Positions 48,801 through 60,914 of a stretch of 64,000 nucleotides of DNA are shown piece by piece. The first letter of the stretch is position 1, and every line of letters begins with the position of its first letter. A program made the position numbers and the translations under genes. The stretch is from Talinum fruticosum (Eukaryota > Streptophyta > Magnoliopsida > Caryophyllales > Talinaceae), in the NCBI GenBank assembly GCA_021018815.1, contig JAITYX010000016.1:4975001-5039000 (forward strand), written 5' to 3'. Under the pieces are notes generated by a model. That model did not search any database and was not told the DNA's origin. It saw nothing but the letters and a program-made list of their open reading frames with translations.

Positions 48801-51800
48801 TGACTAAGACATTCTGCTCTGTTAATTAGTCCACTATAATTCTGTACTTAAAGCAGGCATAGGACTCTTCAGAAAAATTTTTCTTGAGTCAATTAGCTTA
48901 GTCCACTATAATTCAGGCTAACAAAAGGCGTAAAATTGGCCTTTTCAGCTGTGTGAAAAGTGGATATGTCACCTATGTACGTGTGACTTTCTTAAATGGT
49001 CTGTCTGACGTTTAATATCATCTTGTCAACTGCATCCTACTTCAGAAGATAGGTGAAGCATTCCTATGCAAGTTCTCTATAGGAAACAGCATGCAGATTG
49101 AAAGAATGCTTGATTGATAACAAGTTTGTGTCTGTTTTACTGGCAGCAGCTAACAAAATTAGCAAATTTAGCCCCTTTCAAGGACATGATGCAAACCTAT
49201 CTGTTTGAAAGAAGGAAACACTAGGGATGGTGTTAGATACCCTTAATGTAAGGCATTTAAGTGTTTTGAAACCAAAAATATATTTGAAGAGGGTAAGGCA
49301 TCACAGACTGCATAATCGCAGAGCCTTTCTTGTTTTAGCAGCATTCCTCTTACAGCTTGTAACTTCTCTCCCTTTGTTTTTAACTCTCTCATATTTGCTG
49401 CTCCGGATTACGCAGCTTCCAATCATCTTATTTCTGCTTGATTTGGGGTAGGGGACTTTACCATGTTTGATTTTTATGACCATTTATTTTGTCATAGATG
49501 AAAAACCACAAGCAAAGCTCCAGTGTGTATCTTCACCAACTAAAGGGAGGGGTATGACTTCCCAGTTTGACGTATCTGCGAGTTCTTTAGTTCATAGAGA
49601 AGAGCCTTATACTGCGGTATGGAATTTTCCATTTCGAATAGAAAAATCTGTTTAGAGCTATGCTGAAGCAAGTTTTTTTAATTGGAAGATGATTTCATTA
49701 ATACTCGATTTTGGGGATGATGGGAACAATCATTCTGCTCCTTTTTATGTGACTGACTATGCGAATCATTAATGCTTTGAAAGAACCTGTGCATACATTT
49801 CTTTCAATCGTAATTCATAGCAATATTCCTATTTCCTTTTCAAAAAAAAAAAGTTTTTAATTGTGAGATATGTGGGCATGTAAATTTTCAACCTTAATAT
49901 ATTCTTATCCTTTTTTTTAACAAAAACGAAAATCTTCAAGTGGACGTCATTAATGTTGTGAACAGTTATTGCATGGAGATGTAATCCGATAATAAATATA
50001 TTTTTTGACAACCGTGCATTGAGTTGCATACATATCCTGAAACTTATGAGGAAATTGAATAGAGTTAAAGAAAAGTATAGCATCTAGGAAGAAAACAATG
50101 TGGATGTAATCTTAATGAAGTTTGGGAGCAGTAGCTTGGAGAAGAAATTCCAAGCGCTAGATTAATAAAGCTTAGGCTCACTCTATAAAGAAACAAGTTA
50201 ATAACAAAATATGACAACTGTAAACTTTTTTTTTTCTAAATATGTTTCATTTTTAATTACACCCTACCCTCTTCTGAGGATGCCTATGATTGTGAATTTT
50301 GTTTTTACCATCTAGCGTTTTTGTTTTCCCACGTGCATAAGAATATTTTTTGCGTTTAGGCCATGGGCAGAGAAGAGCCAGATCAATATTAAGTGCCAAT
50401 GGTTGGAGGTTCTCAAGGACAGAGACTGAGAAACTCTGAGCAATGCGTAGCATGTTCAGCTTTGTCCTTGTCAGTTGTCACTTTGTTTTCCTTTGCATTT
50501 GCACTAGTGAAAAGACTGAGAAAGGACTGACAAGGTTCTCTATAGTCAATCTACTTTGAGACCTCTAAGGTTTAGAGTCTAGTCTAGAGCTCATGATCCA
50601 TCTAAAGCTGATGTTTAAATACTGCTGGTTCCCAGTCACTGCCTTTTGTATCTCATCTTTAGTTGGAATACTTTCCTTAGGATCTTAGTCTTTGTTGAAG
50701 GAAAAAAATAAGAAAGAAAATTTGAGGGACCTTCTCTCTTCTGTAGTCTTCTAGATAAGGTTGAATTATATAAACATGATCTCCATGTTGAACACTTATT
50801 CTAGTTTGAAGATCTGGAAACCCATTAATGTCCTAGGTTTTCCTAGTCATACTTTTTTTTTCAAGGTTCTCGTAGCACTTAAGAGCGAGGTGAAGGCTTG
50901 GAAGCTGGAATTGATTGTGTCTGAATGCACAATTCATCCCCTCTTTAGACAATGAAAAGATAAATGTATAATTCAATTTGTTAATGCTATTTACAGATCA
51001 TACTGAAGACATTTCGAGACACCCATTGTCATTTCTGTTTCAATGAACTACCAGCAGACTCTGTTCCCTGTCCATCATGTTCGATACCATTATACTGTTC
51101 CGATCACTGCCGAATACAAGCTGGAGGACAGGTGTCTAGGAAATATTTGAGAAATGAACATACTACTGATATGCTGCCCGGTGAGCTTGAAAGATACTTC
51201 TCAGAGGTGACTCTGGGAAGTCATTCTGATTCTAAAGTTGACTGCTTTGCTGAACATAGACATGAATGTTGTGGTTCAAACTGGCCTGCGGCATTGCCAT
51301 CTGAAGTGGTTTTGGCTGGTAGAATGTTTGTGAAGTTGGTGGGGCTAAAAGAGCATTCATGGGATAGAGAAAACATTAAGAAAAGTTTGGTATGATTTGG
51401 CTATGTCTACTCTTTGGACTTAAAAATAATTCTTCCTAATTGCAATGTGGAGGCTACAACATGTGATGTAATTTCAGTTTCTGGGCAGGACCTTTGTCAT
51501 AATTATGCACAATTGACTCTGGAAAGTAAACTGGAGTTGCATGTATACTCAATTGTGCTGCTCTATTGCCTTCATCATTCATTCACTTCTGATATCGAGC
51601 TGAATGGAGCTACTATTGCAAAGGTTTGTCTCTGTCTCTGAATTTGGTATTCCATTCTCTCCTCAACTACAGATTTATAGCATGCAAAAGCAAGCATGTT
51701 AGTCCTATATGATCTGTCTTTGTCTTTTGTTGCTGAAACACTTGTGCACCAATAATGGTGAAGATATTTCGGACCAAAGTATCACAGCCTGGACATGGTC

Positions 51801-54800
51801 ACTTGGATCTGGAAATCTGAGTGTTTTCCCTTGACCGTTTATTATATTACCAATAACATCTATTTGCGAACAAACGTTTTCGGCCTGTCTTTCTGAAGTT
51901 TATTTTTGTCAAAATATCTGTAGTACTATGTGCTTGTTTGATGACTGATATGATGCTCTCCAAATATTTTTCTGGAAGTGGTAACGTATAGCTCAGCGCT
52001 AACTAAGATATGCCAAAATTGACAAACTAGTGCAGAAAAGGTCCATAGGGCGGATAATTGTCTGTGCACTGAGTAGAACTGACCAGCTCCAAGTATCTGA
52101 GTGGGCGCTTGAGCAACTTTCTGGTGGTTTGCTACAGAAATTTTAAAAGTGTCCTTAACAATGTCTGAACATCCTTACCAACAACAGCTTCTTAAATTTC
52201 ACATTCATGTATGTTTTATTTGTTAATGCAGGTCATTATTCTAATGTCTCAAATCAAGCTAAATTGCATGGCAATTGTGCGATATGGAGATATATATAAA
52301 CCACTAAATCAACCAAAAACATCATCCTTACCAGGAGATCCTATAACAAGTAATCTGGAGCAGGTATGTAGTTTTTAATCTAATTCTATTTCCTCATGAG
52401 TTTCTAATACTAGTGCTTCTATACTGGCAAGTTACCTATCATCTGATTCAAATACTGACATTTGTCATTTATTCAAATGCTAATATTGTATGGTGGGCAG
52501 CATTCAATGGATGCATCTACAGGCTTGTAATTAGAAAAGGGGAGACATAACTGACTATCAATTGATCGTTTTGTTCTGCCCTTATTTGTAATCTACAATG
52601 AATATTAAAACATGAAGCTCTAGACTGATTTTTATTTTAAAAATGGTAGAATCAAGCAAAATAGTTGTAGATGTCATGTTGATTGTGCTAGAAGCTCTGC
52701 TTGAATTTTGAGTCCAAGAGTTGTGATTTTCAACCTAAACAATCACATAAAACATATTTAGCATCAAATAAACTATATAAAGCTGTCAATAAAAGATTTA
52801 TACTGCACCACCGTGAATAGAATTTTTCGGTTTGCTGTAGGTACATTCTGGATGGTTAAAAAAACAGCTTAGAAGTCAGAATCTAGATTTGAGGCAATTA
52901 CGCACACTGAAATAGATCTTATGCAACTTCTTTTTCTACAAATTTTGTATAATGCAGAGAAAGGCTTTGCCTAGTTTGTTAGATGTGTGGGTGATTGATG
53001 TTAAATCTAGGACGTTATTTTGTGTAATTGTCTAATGATTTGTATAAGCATCTTTATTTCTGAGCAACTTCATGGGAATGCTTTAGCTCATTAAGTGAAT
53101 TTTTTGGAAACTATGGAGAAATTTCCAGTCAAATTTGTATTTTGACTTGTTTTGTCACATGAAAAGACCACAAAAGACAGCTGTTGTTGATTCTTTCAAA
53201 CTAATTATCCTCAAGCAACTCCCTCTTGGAGTCCCTCTGAAACAGAATGAACTAAGTAAGTGTAAAATATAAATGGAAATGTGTGTATCAATTTTAAGTT
53301 TCTTGCTTGGAACTGCAGTCTCATATTTGTTGAGTTCAGTTAAAGATCCGTATAAAAGGATAGATCCTGTGTCCAAGCAGGGATAGATCTTGCGGTCTCA
53401 TATTTGCTTGGAACTGCATTCTTATATTTGTTGAGCTCAGTTAAAGATCAATTTTAAGCAAAAAAATCACAGATTAGCTTTTAAATCTTCATAATAAATG
53501 GCTATTCCAACTTCATGTCTATTTACATGTTGGAGAGCATGTGTAAGTGGGTACTGTGGGTGGGGGGAGGAGGTGGTTTTGGAGGGGGAGGAAGAGCCAT
53601 CAGAAACTGCATTAATTTGCTGCTTCTTTGTCTTGTTCAAAGCCCTGTTAATGCTCATCTCATTTTCCCCTTCATGATTATCTCAGGTCAGAGTTGGTCA
53701 GGCAGTATACTTAACTGGCAGTTTGTTTAATCACTCCTGCCTGCCGAATGTTCACTGCTATTTCGTTTCTCGTACACTTTTCATACGAGCAACTGAGTTT
53801 GTAGCATCTGGAGGTCCATTAGAGATATCATATGGGCCACAGGTACGACAATCCTAGTTCTTCCTAAGTATTGTCAGTCTGAATTCTGAATGTAGGTTGT
53901 ATGATTTAATGCATCCTTCAATACCCCCTTAACAACTTTAGACTCTTATTTCTGCGCTTCTGCAGTGTGACTAGGAAGGTTTTCATTCTATTGGGGTACA
54001 CTCAATTTTTGCTTGCATGATTGAGCTTTAATTACTGATTGTCATGCATACAATTTCCAAATGCTTTGCAGGTTGGGCAATGTGATTATGGAATTCGACA
54101 GGAATTTCTGCAGAAAACATATTCATTTAAATGCCAATGTATTGGCTGTACAAGGGTGAATTTGCCTGATCTTGTGCTCAGAGCATTCTGCTGTGTTCAA
54201 CCAAATTGTTTGGGTGTCGTTCTTGATCAATTTACACTTGCGCACGAGAAGCATAAAATCCATCACTCACAACTCAATGTGGAGCCACGAAAAGAGGTAT
54301 TTCTTATTCTATTATACAAAGGGCCATAACAGTTACACTCAACGTGCCTTCTCTGAACCATGGTATTGATATATGAATAAAAATGTAGATGAGAAACAGA
54401 CTTGCAGCTGTTTACTTAGTTTGGTAGCCTGCCTCTGCTGCCAAGCTCTTAATTTGAGTGGAACATGGCCGTTTCCTTGGACTAGAAAACATGGAGTTGT
54501 GGTAACTAAAGTTTCTGTGCATACTGACCTCATTTTAATTAAATCCGATTCTACGAGACAAAAATAGGAAGAAACTTGGGGAACCTGGGGGATGTAAAAG
54601 ACGTGGGAGGCGATTTCTACGCAGCTATTTATGCTTTCTAAACTGATCTAAAGGCCTGAACAATTAGTTCTCCCCTTGGAGTTTGTAGCAGTTGACAATT
54701 TCTACAGTTGGTAATGAGAATTCTCTCGATTTTGCCAATAAAAAGATGTGGGAGACTCTAATCATCTGATTTTTGCATTTTAGGACTCCAACAAAAGGAA

Positions 54801-57800
54801 CAGGATTGTCCACTTTTTCTTGCTGATAGATTTTATCACTGATTTATTGCCATGTAAAAGCTCTTGCAAGCATCATATTTTGTTACATTTGTGAGCTTCT
54901 AGGACACTCCCATTGTGATGCCATGTGGAGTAGTCTATGTTTGAGAAATAATTGGAACGATTCAAATTGTGCTAGGGATGTTTGATAAAGGAGTTTTCCC
55001 CTGACTCCAATCTTCCCTCCCTAGCCTTACACTAATAGGGTGCCCCCATGGGTGTTAGGTTCCTAGATGGGCTATTTTACCTGCTCCAACTACTTTGTTG
55101 TTATCTGGAGGAATATACTGAGTGGCTTTGCTCTAGGTGTCTTGTTTTGGCTTCTAATTATGAAGGGGATTTCCTCTACGACTCAAGGGGGTGGTGAAAC
55201 AAAAGATATGTGGATCATTGTCAAGGGGATGAGAATAATTAGAATCGAGAAACAGATATAAAGAGGATAACAGAAGTTCGCGAAATAGATATCAAAACCA
55301 GTTTCTCTCTTAATTCTATCTTTCCTTTTTCACGAAGTTCATCTTCACTACGACAAACATTTATTGCCACTAGAATAATCCAGTTGATATTTTTGCCACA
55401 AAAAAGTGTACAATTCGATTATATGATAGAAAAGATTTAAAAAATTTGGATAACTATGATTTCGAATTTAAAATTCTTTCATTTGGATAACTTTTATCTT
55501 CACTATGACAAACATTTATTGCCATTTAATTTAGTTGATATTTTTGCCACAACAAAATTAAAACTTGATTATTTGATAGAAAAGATTAAAAAACTCAAAT
55601 CTAAATATTTAGCTCAAAATTTTATTTAGATAACATTTATGTCCACTACAATAATTTAATTACTATTTTTTGGTGTTGAAATGATCTATTATCTTTGTGA
55701 TTACATTACTCCTTTTATATAACCAAATATGGTAATGTAGTTGTTATCACATTCATTGCATACCTAATTACATTACATAGTTGATTACATTACATCCCTA
55801 TTGCGTTATATCTAACCAAACGTCAAATAGGTGTCGTGTTTTGACTTCTAATTATGACGGCGATTTCCTCTACGACTGGGATGGTGAAATGAAAGATATG
55901 TGGATCATTGTCAAGAGGACGGGAATAATTAGAATTGAGAAACAGATATGAAGAGGATAACAGAAGTTAGAGAAATAGATATCAGAACCAGTTTCTCTCC
56001 TAATTCTATCTTTCCTTTTTCACGAAGTTTGTATGGGGCCCATTGTGCAGGCAGGAGATGCAAAACTTAGAAATGGCAAACAGTGCCGAAAAAGTAGCAT
56101 AACCTTCTTATGACTATGCACAATGAAGTTCTACAATGACATAATTGTTTTTCAATCAGTTGCAGTAACCAGGCCTGGTTTCAATCTCTTACTGAGAAGC
56201 TAGGAATACATTTCCTTTCTGAAATTCTTTAAGATACCTTTTTTTACCTATACAATAAATTAAATGACCTCTCTTATAAATTTAGTTAATGGCTTGAGAT
56301 TATCCGCCTAAGAGCTAAGATTTTGAAACTTCTAAAGAACATGTATTGAGTGGGAATATAGGATTATTCCAGTCTATTGTTCCATGTAAATTAAGGTTGT
56401 GTAATGGTTTTTAAGAGTCTCTGTTTCTTAACTATCCTTACCTTAGGCTTCAGAAGTCAGGAGCAAACAACTCTGAATGTCTTTCCATGTTTTGGGGAAC
56501 AGGTAAATGAGCTGTTGAACCAATAGATGCTGAATCATGTCATTTTCCATCTCCTGTTTTGTTCATTACATATGACTTACTTACCATACCATGAGAGACA
56601 GGAAATTCTGGTTTTCTGACATTTTTTGACTGGCTTTCTTTCAAATTTTGCATGACAAAAGTTAATTTTCTGCTGGTTAGGAATGGTGGTCCCGAAAGAT
56701 TCTAGTATTTCCTACTGAACTTTTTTTCTTTTTACCTCCCTTGATTTTAAGGCTGAGGAGCTGAAAATTGATGAGATGAAAAAGTTAGCTCCCCTCCTTT
56801 TTGAAGAAAGCAATTACGCTCTTGAGAATCATTCTGTGTGTTGCCTCAAATGTGGTTCTGTCTACAATCTAAAGCCTGTGCGAGGATCAGTTGATGATGC
56901 TGAGATACATCTAATGAAGTATGTCCAAAAGAAATTAATGGATTTGACATCTTGTGAAACTACTCTATGCCGCTTCCCATTTTATTTCGGCACAATGTGT
57001 CTGACTCTTTCTGAAAGGTGTTTTTGGGATGGGTTTTTAGTTTGCAGGAAGTTGTGGCTTCTAATTGCATTAATCATGATGCCATATCAAAGGCTTTGGG
57101 TTCTCTTGACGTCTTCAAGTCAGCACTGCATCCATATAACAAGAAACTTGCAGCGGTAAGATCTGGCCAAGTATTCACTGTTTTACCTTTCTTCAACGTG
57201 CACTCTTTTGTAAAAAACTTTACAAAAGTGAACTTGCATTCATTAGTTGTCAATTATCATGTCCTCCCATCCCCCCTCCAAAAAAAAATCTATTTTGACT
57301 GGGAAGGAATTTGAGATGAGTTTTACTGATTAAGTCCTAGGATCCTTGGAAACAGGATGCTAACCAATCCTTTCCCATTGTCCTCTGTGTTCCAGAAGAG
57401 GGCTACCCAATATTGAACATCCTTGTGGCTATAGGTAATATGTACAATATCTAATCATATTGTGCCTCCAAACCACCCCCCAAAAAGAAAACAAAAAAAA
57501 AAAAAAAAGAACAGTGAGATTGGAGAAAGAGATGTATTCCTATCATCTTCCTGGTTTATTCTGGAGTTCCTGCAATTTCTTCAGCAAGAGTGAGTTTTCT
57601 AGATCTGACGCTTGTAGCCATTTCTGTCATTCCTGTGAAGGGATGATAGTATAATCAAACAAAACTATGTTCCATTTCTTAACGTAGTGCTTCATGACAT
57701 CAACAACCAAGGGTCACATGCTTCCCCCAAAAAAAAAAAAAAAACTTGGGAAGGAAAGTTCTGAGTTCTTTTTGGCCCTCCATCTTACAAGATGCATTTG

Positions 57801-59319
57801 GAATGAGTTATTTATGGGGAAGAAACATCTTACAAGTTACAAGTTAGTTAATCCGAGAACTGAGGAAGCAATTTATTAGTTTCAGAGGGAGGAGAGAGTG
57901 AAAAACAAAACAATTAAAAAGAAAAAAAAACTATCGTTGCCGTGTGCATAATGAAGTCCTTCGTCCTAGAGCAGTCGTTTCTGAGTTTACATTGTCTGGA
58001 TAAGATGACATTCAAAAATTCATGAAAAAATGCAAATGTTGAAGTGATTCAACATATGGGGATTGAAATATATACGCCTTCACCCCGGGATTGCTTGATT
58101 ACTGTAAACTTGGAGACGGTTTTTCATTTGCCTTAATTCCCAAAAATTTTCCTACCAGACAGGAACAGCTTAGTTGTCATTTTAACCTCTTTTTCATATA
58201 AACCTTGCCAAAAAGAAATTCAGACATCACCACTCTCCGATCCTCAACAAGTAAACCCAGTCCTATGTGCCAGCCACCTTGGAGATGATTCCATGGTGGT
58301 TCTGCATTCTTCTTTCTTACACAGTAAGCATATCCATCATCAATGGTGAATGCCTGGGTTTTGGATTAAAGATGTGCTGAATGTTGAAGTGAGCTGAGCT
58401 GCTTCTTGGTGGGTTTTGTTAAAAAATAATTAAAACTATAAATTGGTAGAGATTGGAGTTTTTGGTGCACATCAACAGGCTGTTGGCTTGTAGTCTACCT
58501 GTGGTGAATAGAATTGCATATAAGATTCATCCAACCTGCAGGCACAAGATATTCTTGCCGAGGCATATTGTTCAGCTGGGCAGCTGCAAAAGCAATAAGC
58601 CACTGTATGGCATCCATTGAGGTAAATGTTGTTCTATACACAGCTTCATGGTTTATTGACATAACATATATCAAATCATGAAGGACTATATTTGGGCCTT
58701 GAGCTTGTTTTTGTATTGTACTTCAACTCATGTTCCTATATCAGAAGGAACCAACTGAAACTGGGGAAATTCTCCTAAGCTTCTGCGAAAAAGCTGATGC
58801 ATCAGTTTGTCAGCCAATTAGTTTATACTGATGGCAATGCGGAAATTTTCTAAACAAACTTACTGGACAAAGAGACTTCTTCATTTCTGGTTTCCTTTGG
58901 ACCCCGCATCTTGAATCATATGAAAGGGACACAGAAGTTTTTTGGGGGAGGGGGGTTACAAATCTATGCTGTCTTTGGACTATCAATTTTCTACGCTACT
59001 ATCTCTTTCTAGAACTGGTTTGATTTCTTAAATGCTTATCTTGAAATTAACTTTTCTTTGAATGACATACTTCCTTAATTCATGCCAATAGATTCTTAAG
59101 AAGATTTTCGATCCTGGACATATTGCCCTTGGGAATGAACTTGTCAAGCTTTCATCCATTCAGCTAGCCTTGGGGGACCCCGCTGCAGCAGATACTGTAT
59201 GTGAGCTAGAAGCTATATTTTCAAAGCATTACGGAAAGCATGCTGAAGTTTTGTTTCCGTATCTACAACTCCTCAAGAGGGAGGCTCACAAGCTTGCTGA
59301 TGGGGAGCCATTACTGTAA
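42865..59319 (+). CDS. TPR9: carboxylate-clamp TPR protein with split SET/MYND domain (SMYD4-like)
   Basis: Exons: 42865-42993, 43110-43244, 44228-44314, 46694-46765, 48236-48434, 49498-49616, 50997-51389, 51489-51623, 52232-52363, 53687-53842, 54072-54296, 56752-56918, 57041-57155, 58542-58621, 59092-59319. Adding one A at 58588-58591 gives 790 aa. As written, exon 14 stops at 58596. Three TPRs (~60-175) carry all five carboxylate-clamp residues (K67, N71, N111, K141, R145), which in the family bind EEVD tails of Hsp70/Hsp90. KGRGM (~225) starts the SET domain. A MYND-type zinc finger follows (CHFC at 258-261, CPSC, YCSDHC, HRHEC). SET-C has NHSCLPN (482-488) and ISYGP, then the post-SET CQCIGC. 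C-terminal helices end the protein. Acceptors at 51488 and 57040 were chosen over nearby AGs because they keep frame. It best fits Arabidopsis TPR9; methyltransferase activity is inferred, not shown. Confidence 0.88.
55136..56029. repeat. ~200-bp direct repeats flanking a repetitive ~490-bp segment in intron 11
   Basis: Copy 1 (55136-55339) and copy 2 (55830-56029) are highly similar. Both contain CTTCTAATTATGA, GATTTCCTCTACGACT, ATATGTGGATCATTGTCAAG and end in CTTTTTCACGAAGTT. Between them a ~145-bp unit (CACTACGACAAACATTTATTGCC near 55350, again near 55502, partly near 55648) is repeated, followed by a GATTACATTACAT-rich piece resembling a MITE. No open frame is present. Confidence 0.7.
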
Positions 59320-59400
59320 AGAAATTCTATTTATCAGTTTTCTAAAAATAAAAAATAAAATTCGTCATAGTCAGCAAAATCTTTTGATGGATCTTTCACA
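59320..59400 (+). terminator. TPR-SET gene 3' UTR start with AATAAA signal
   Basis: AATAAA is at 59347-59352, about 30 bases after the TAA at 59317-59319, with a second AATAAA just after. The actual cleavage site is unknown. Confidence 0.45.
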
Positions 59401-59904
59401 AACGATAGCTACTGTTAGCCCGTCAGGAGTGAAGTTCCATACATCTTAGGGGTGTTTGCTTGTCGGCTCTTCGTTGAAGTTTGATGGCCAAAAATAGCTT
59501 TTTGGATCTAAATTAACCATTTGAGCTTACCATCGTAGGAACATCACATAAACATACTTCCCCGTTCTTGTCTGACAATTAGTGTTACCTTACAAGTTCT
59601 TTATTTTGTCTCTTTCTCTGCTTATAGGGGTAAGGTTATTCGACATATTGGTTACCCCAATTCTCACGGATATGAGACCCACATTAGGAGTAGTTGCACC
59701 TTATTGGAAGTCGGAGGAAATAACTCCGAAGAATTCTTTGGTATAGATGAACTTATTTCTTGTACTTACTGTCCAATTGCTAAAAGCAACTGTGACATCT
59801 TTTGAGCAGAATATATTATGCAACTTGCTCGCAAAAGGGTAGCTGCCACAGGAGCGCCTAACAGGACTAGCTGTTGGATTCTATCAACCAGAGATACTCA
59901 CAGC

Positions 59905-60421
59905 TAGCGCTGGCAAAAATTCGGGTTCGGGTCAATTCGGGTTCGTACAATTCGGACATTCGGACAAAAACACCATACCCGAATCTGAATCTAAATGACC
60001 GATGTCGGAACCCCGAATCTGAATGACCGATGTCTGAACCCGAATGTCCAAATGTTCGAATTCGTGATATGAACTTTTAAAAATTGAACGGAAATTATAT
60101 ATGTAATTGAATCGAAACCCGAATTTTCGATGTTCGAATCCGAATATCCGAATATTTATTAAAAATTTTGTAGAATTTGGATTAAATTATACCTAAACCT
60201 GAATGACCAAATGTTTGAATGTCCGAATTTGTCCGAACCCGAATAAGTCACGAAATTCGGACAACCCGGACCCAATTGCGAAACTCGAACCCGACCCGAA
60301 TTTCAATTCAGACATGACCGATTGTCCGAATTTAAAATTCGGACAAAATTGTGATTGGACCCGGTTTTTTGGGTCGAACAAATTCGAACTATCGGGTCGA
60401 GACGGATTTTTGCCGACACTG
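59905..60421. mobile_element. hAT-like MITE with 8-bp target duplication
   Basis: The left end TAGCGCTGGCAAAAAT pairs with the right end, which on the minus strand reads CAGTGTCGGCAAAAAT. The flanks are CTCACAGC (59897-59904) and GTCACAGC (60422-60429), an 8-bp duplication with one mismatch, the size expected for hAT. The interior consists of TTCGGGTTCGG- and ATTCGGACA-type repeats and their complements, with no transposase. It lies between two converging genes. Confidence 0.75.
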
Positions 60422-60429
60422 GTCACAGC

Positions 60430-60914
60430 AACATGAGTCAAATTATTAACAAGGGATGGTCAGAATAAGATGGCAAGCCAAACCACAAAATGGTTTACTG
60501 AGTCGTAGGTTGATTCAACAATAATATGCAAAAATAAGCGGAGTAAATGTGACATAATGGTAATACTACCATAATGACGCCTGAAAAATGGGGCAAAATA
60601 TAGCGTAGTACAGATCATTTCATCTTATGTGATTAGTAATAATATCATAACCAGGAAACATCCAATTTCTACAATGCTTGTTCTATGAGGTGCTTGTTTT
60701 TCACTCTACATTTTTGCATATTGACATACTGATCATCGGACCTATCCAAATCCCTTAAGAATGCTATCGAATTTGAAAAATGCACTGAACACCAGGATAC
60801 AAATTTATACGCTGCACAAGGTAAAATACTCGGCATACATAGGGAGAAAGTCGAGCACACAATGAAAAATATCCCAGAAACTACACGCCGCCCTTAGATT
60901 AAGAGACCAACAAC
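60430..60914. other. convergent intergenic or 3' UTR sequence
   Basis: This lies between the MITE and the 3' end of the minus-strand CIP7-like gene, and probably holds that gene's 3' UTR on the minus strand. No other gene is seen. Confidence 0.45.

Noticed and set aside
57018..57314. Extended open frame around TPR-SET exon 13
   Set aside because: Only 57041-57155 fits the splice sites and phase; the remainder is intron read-through.
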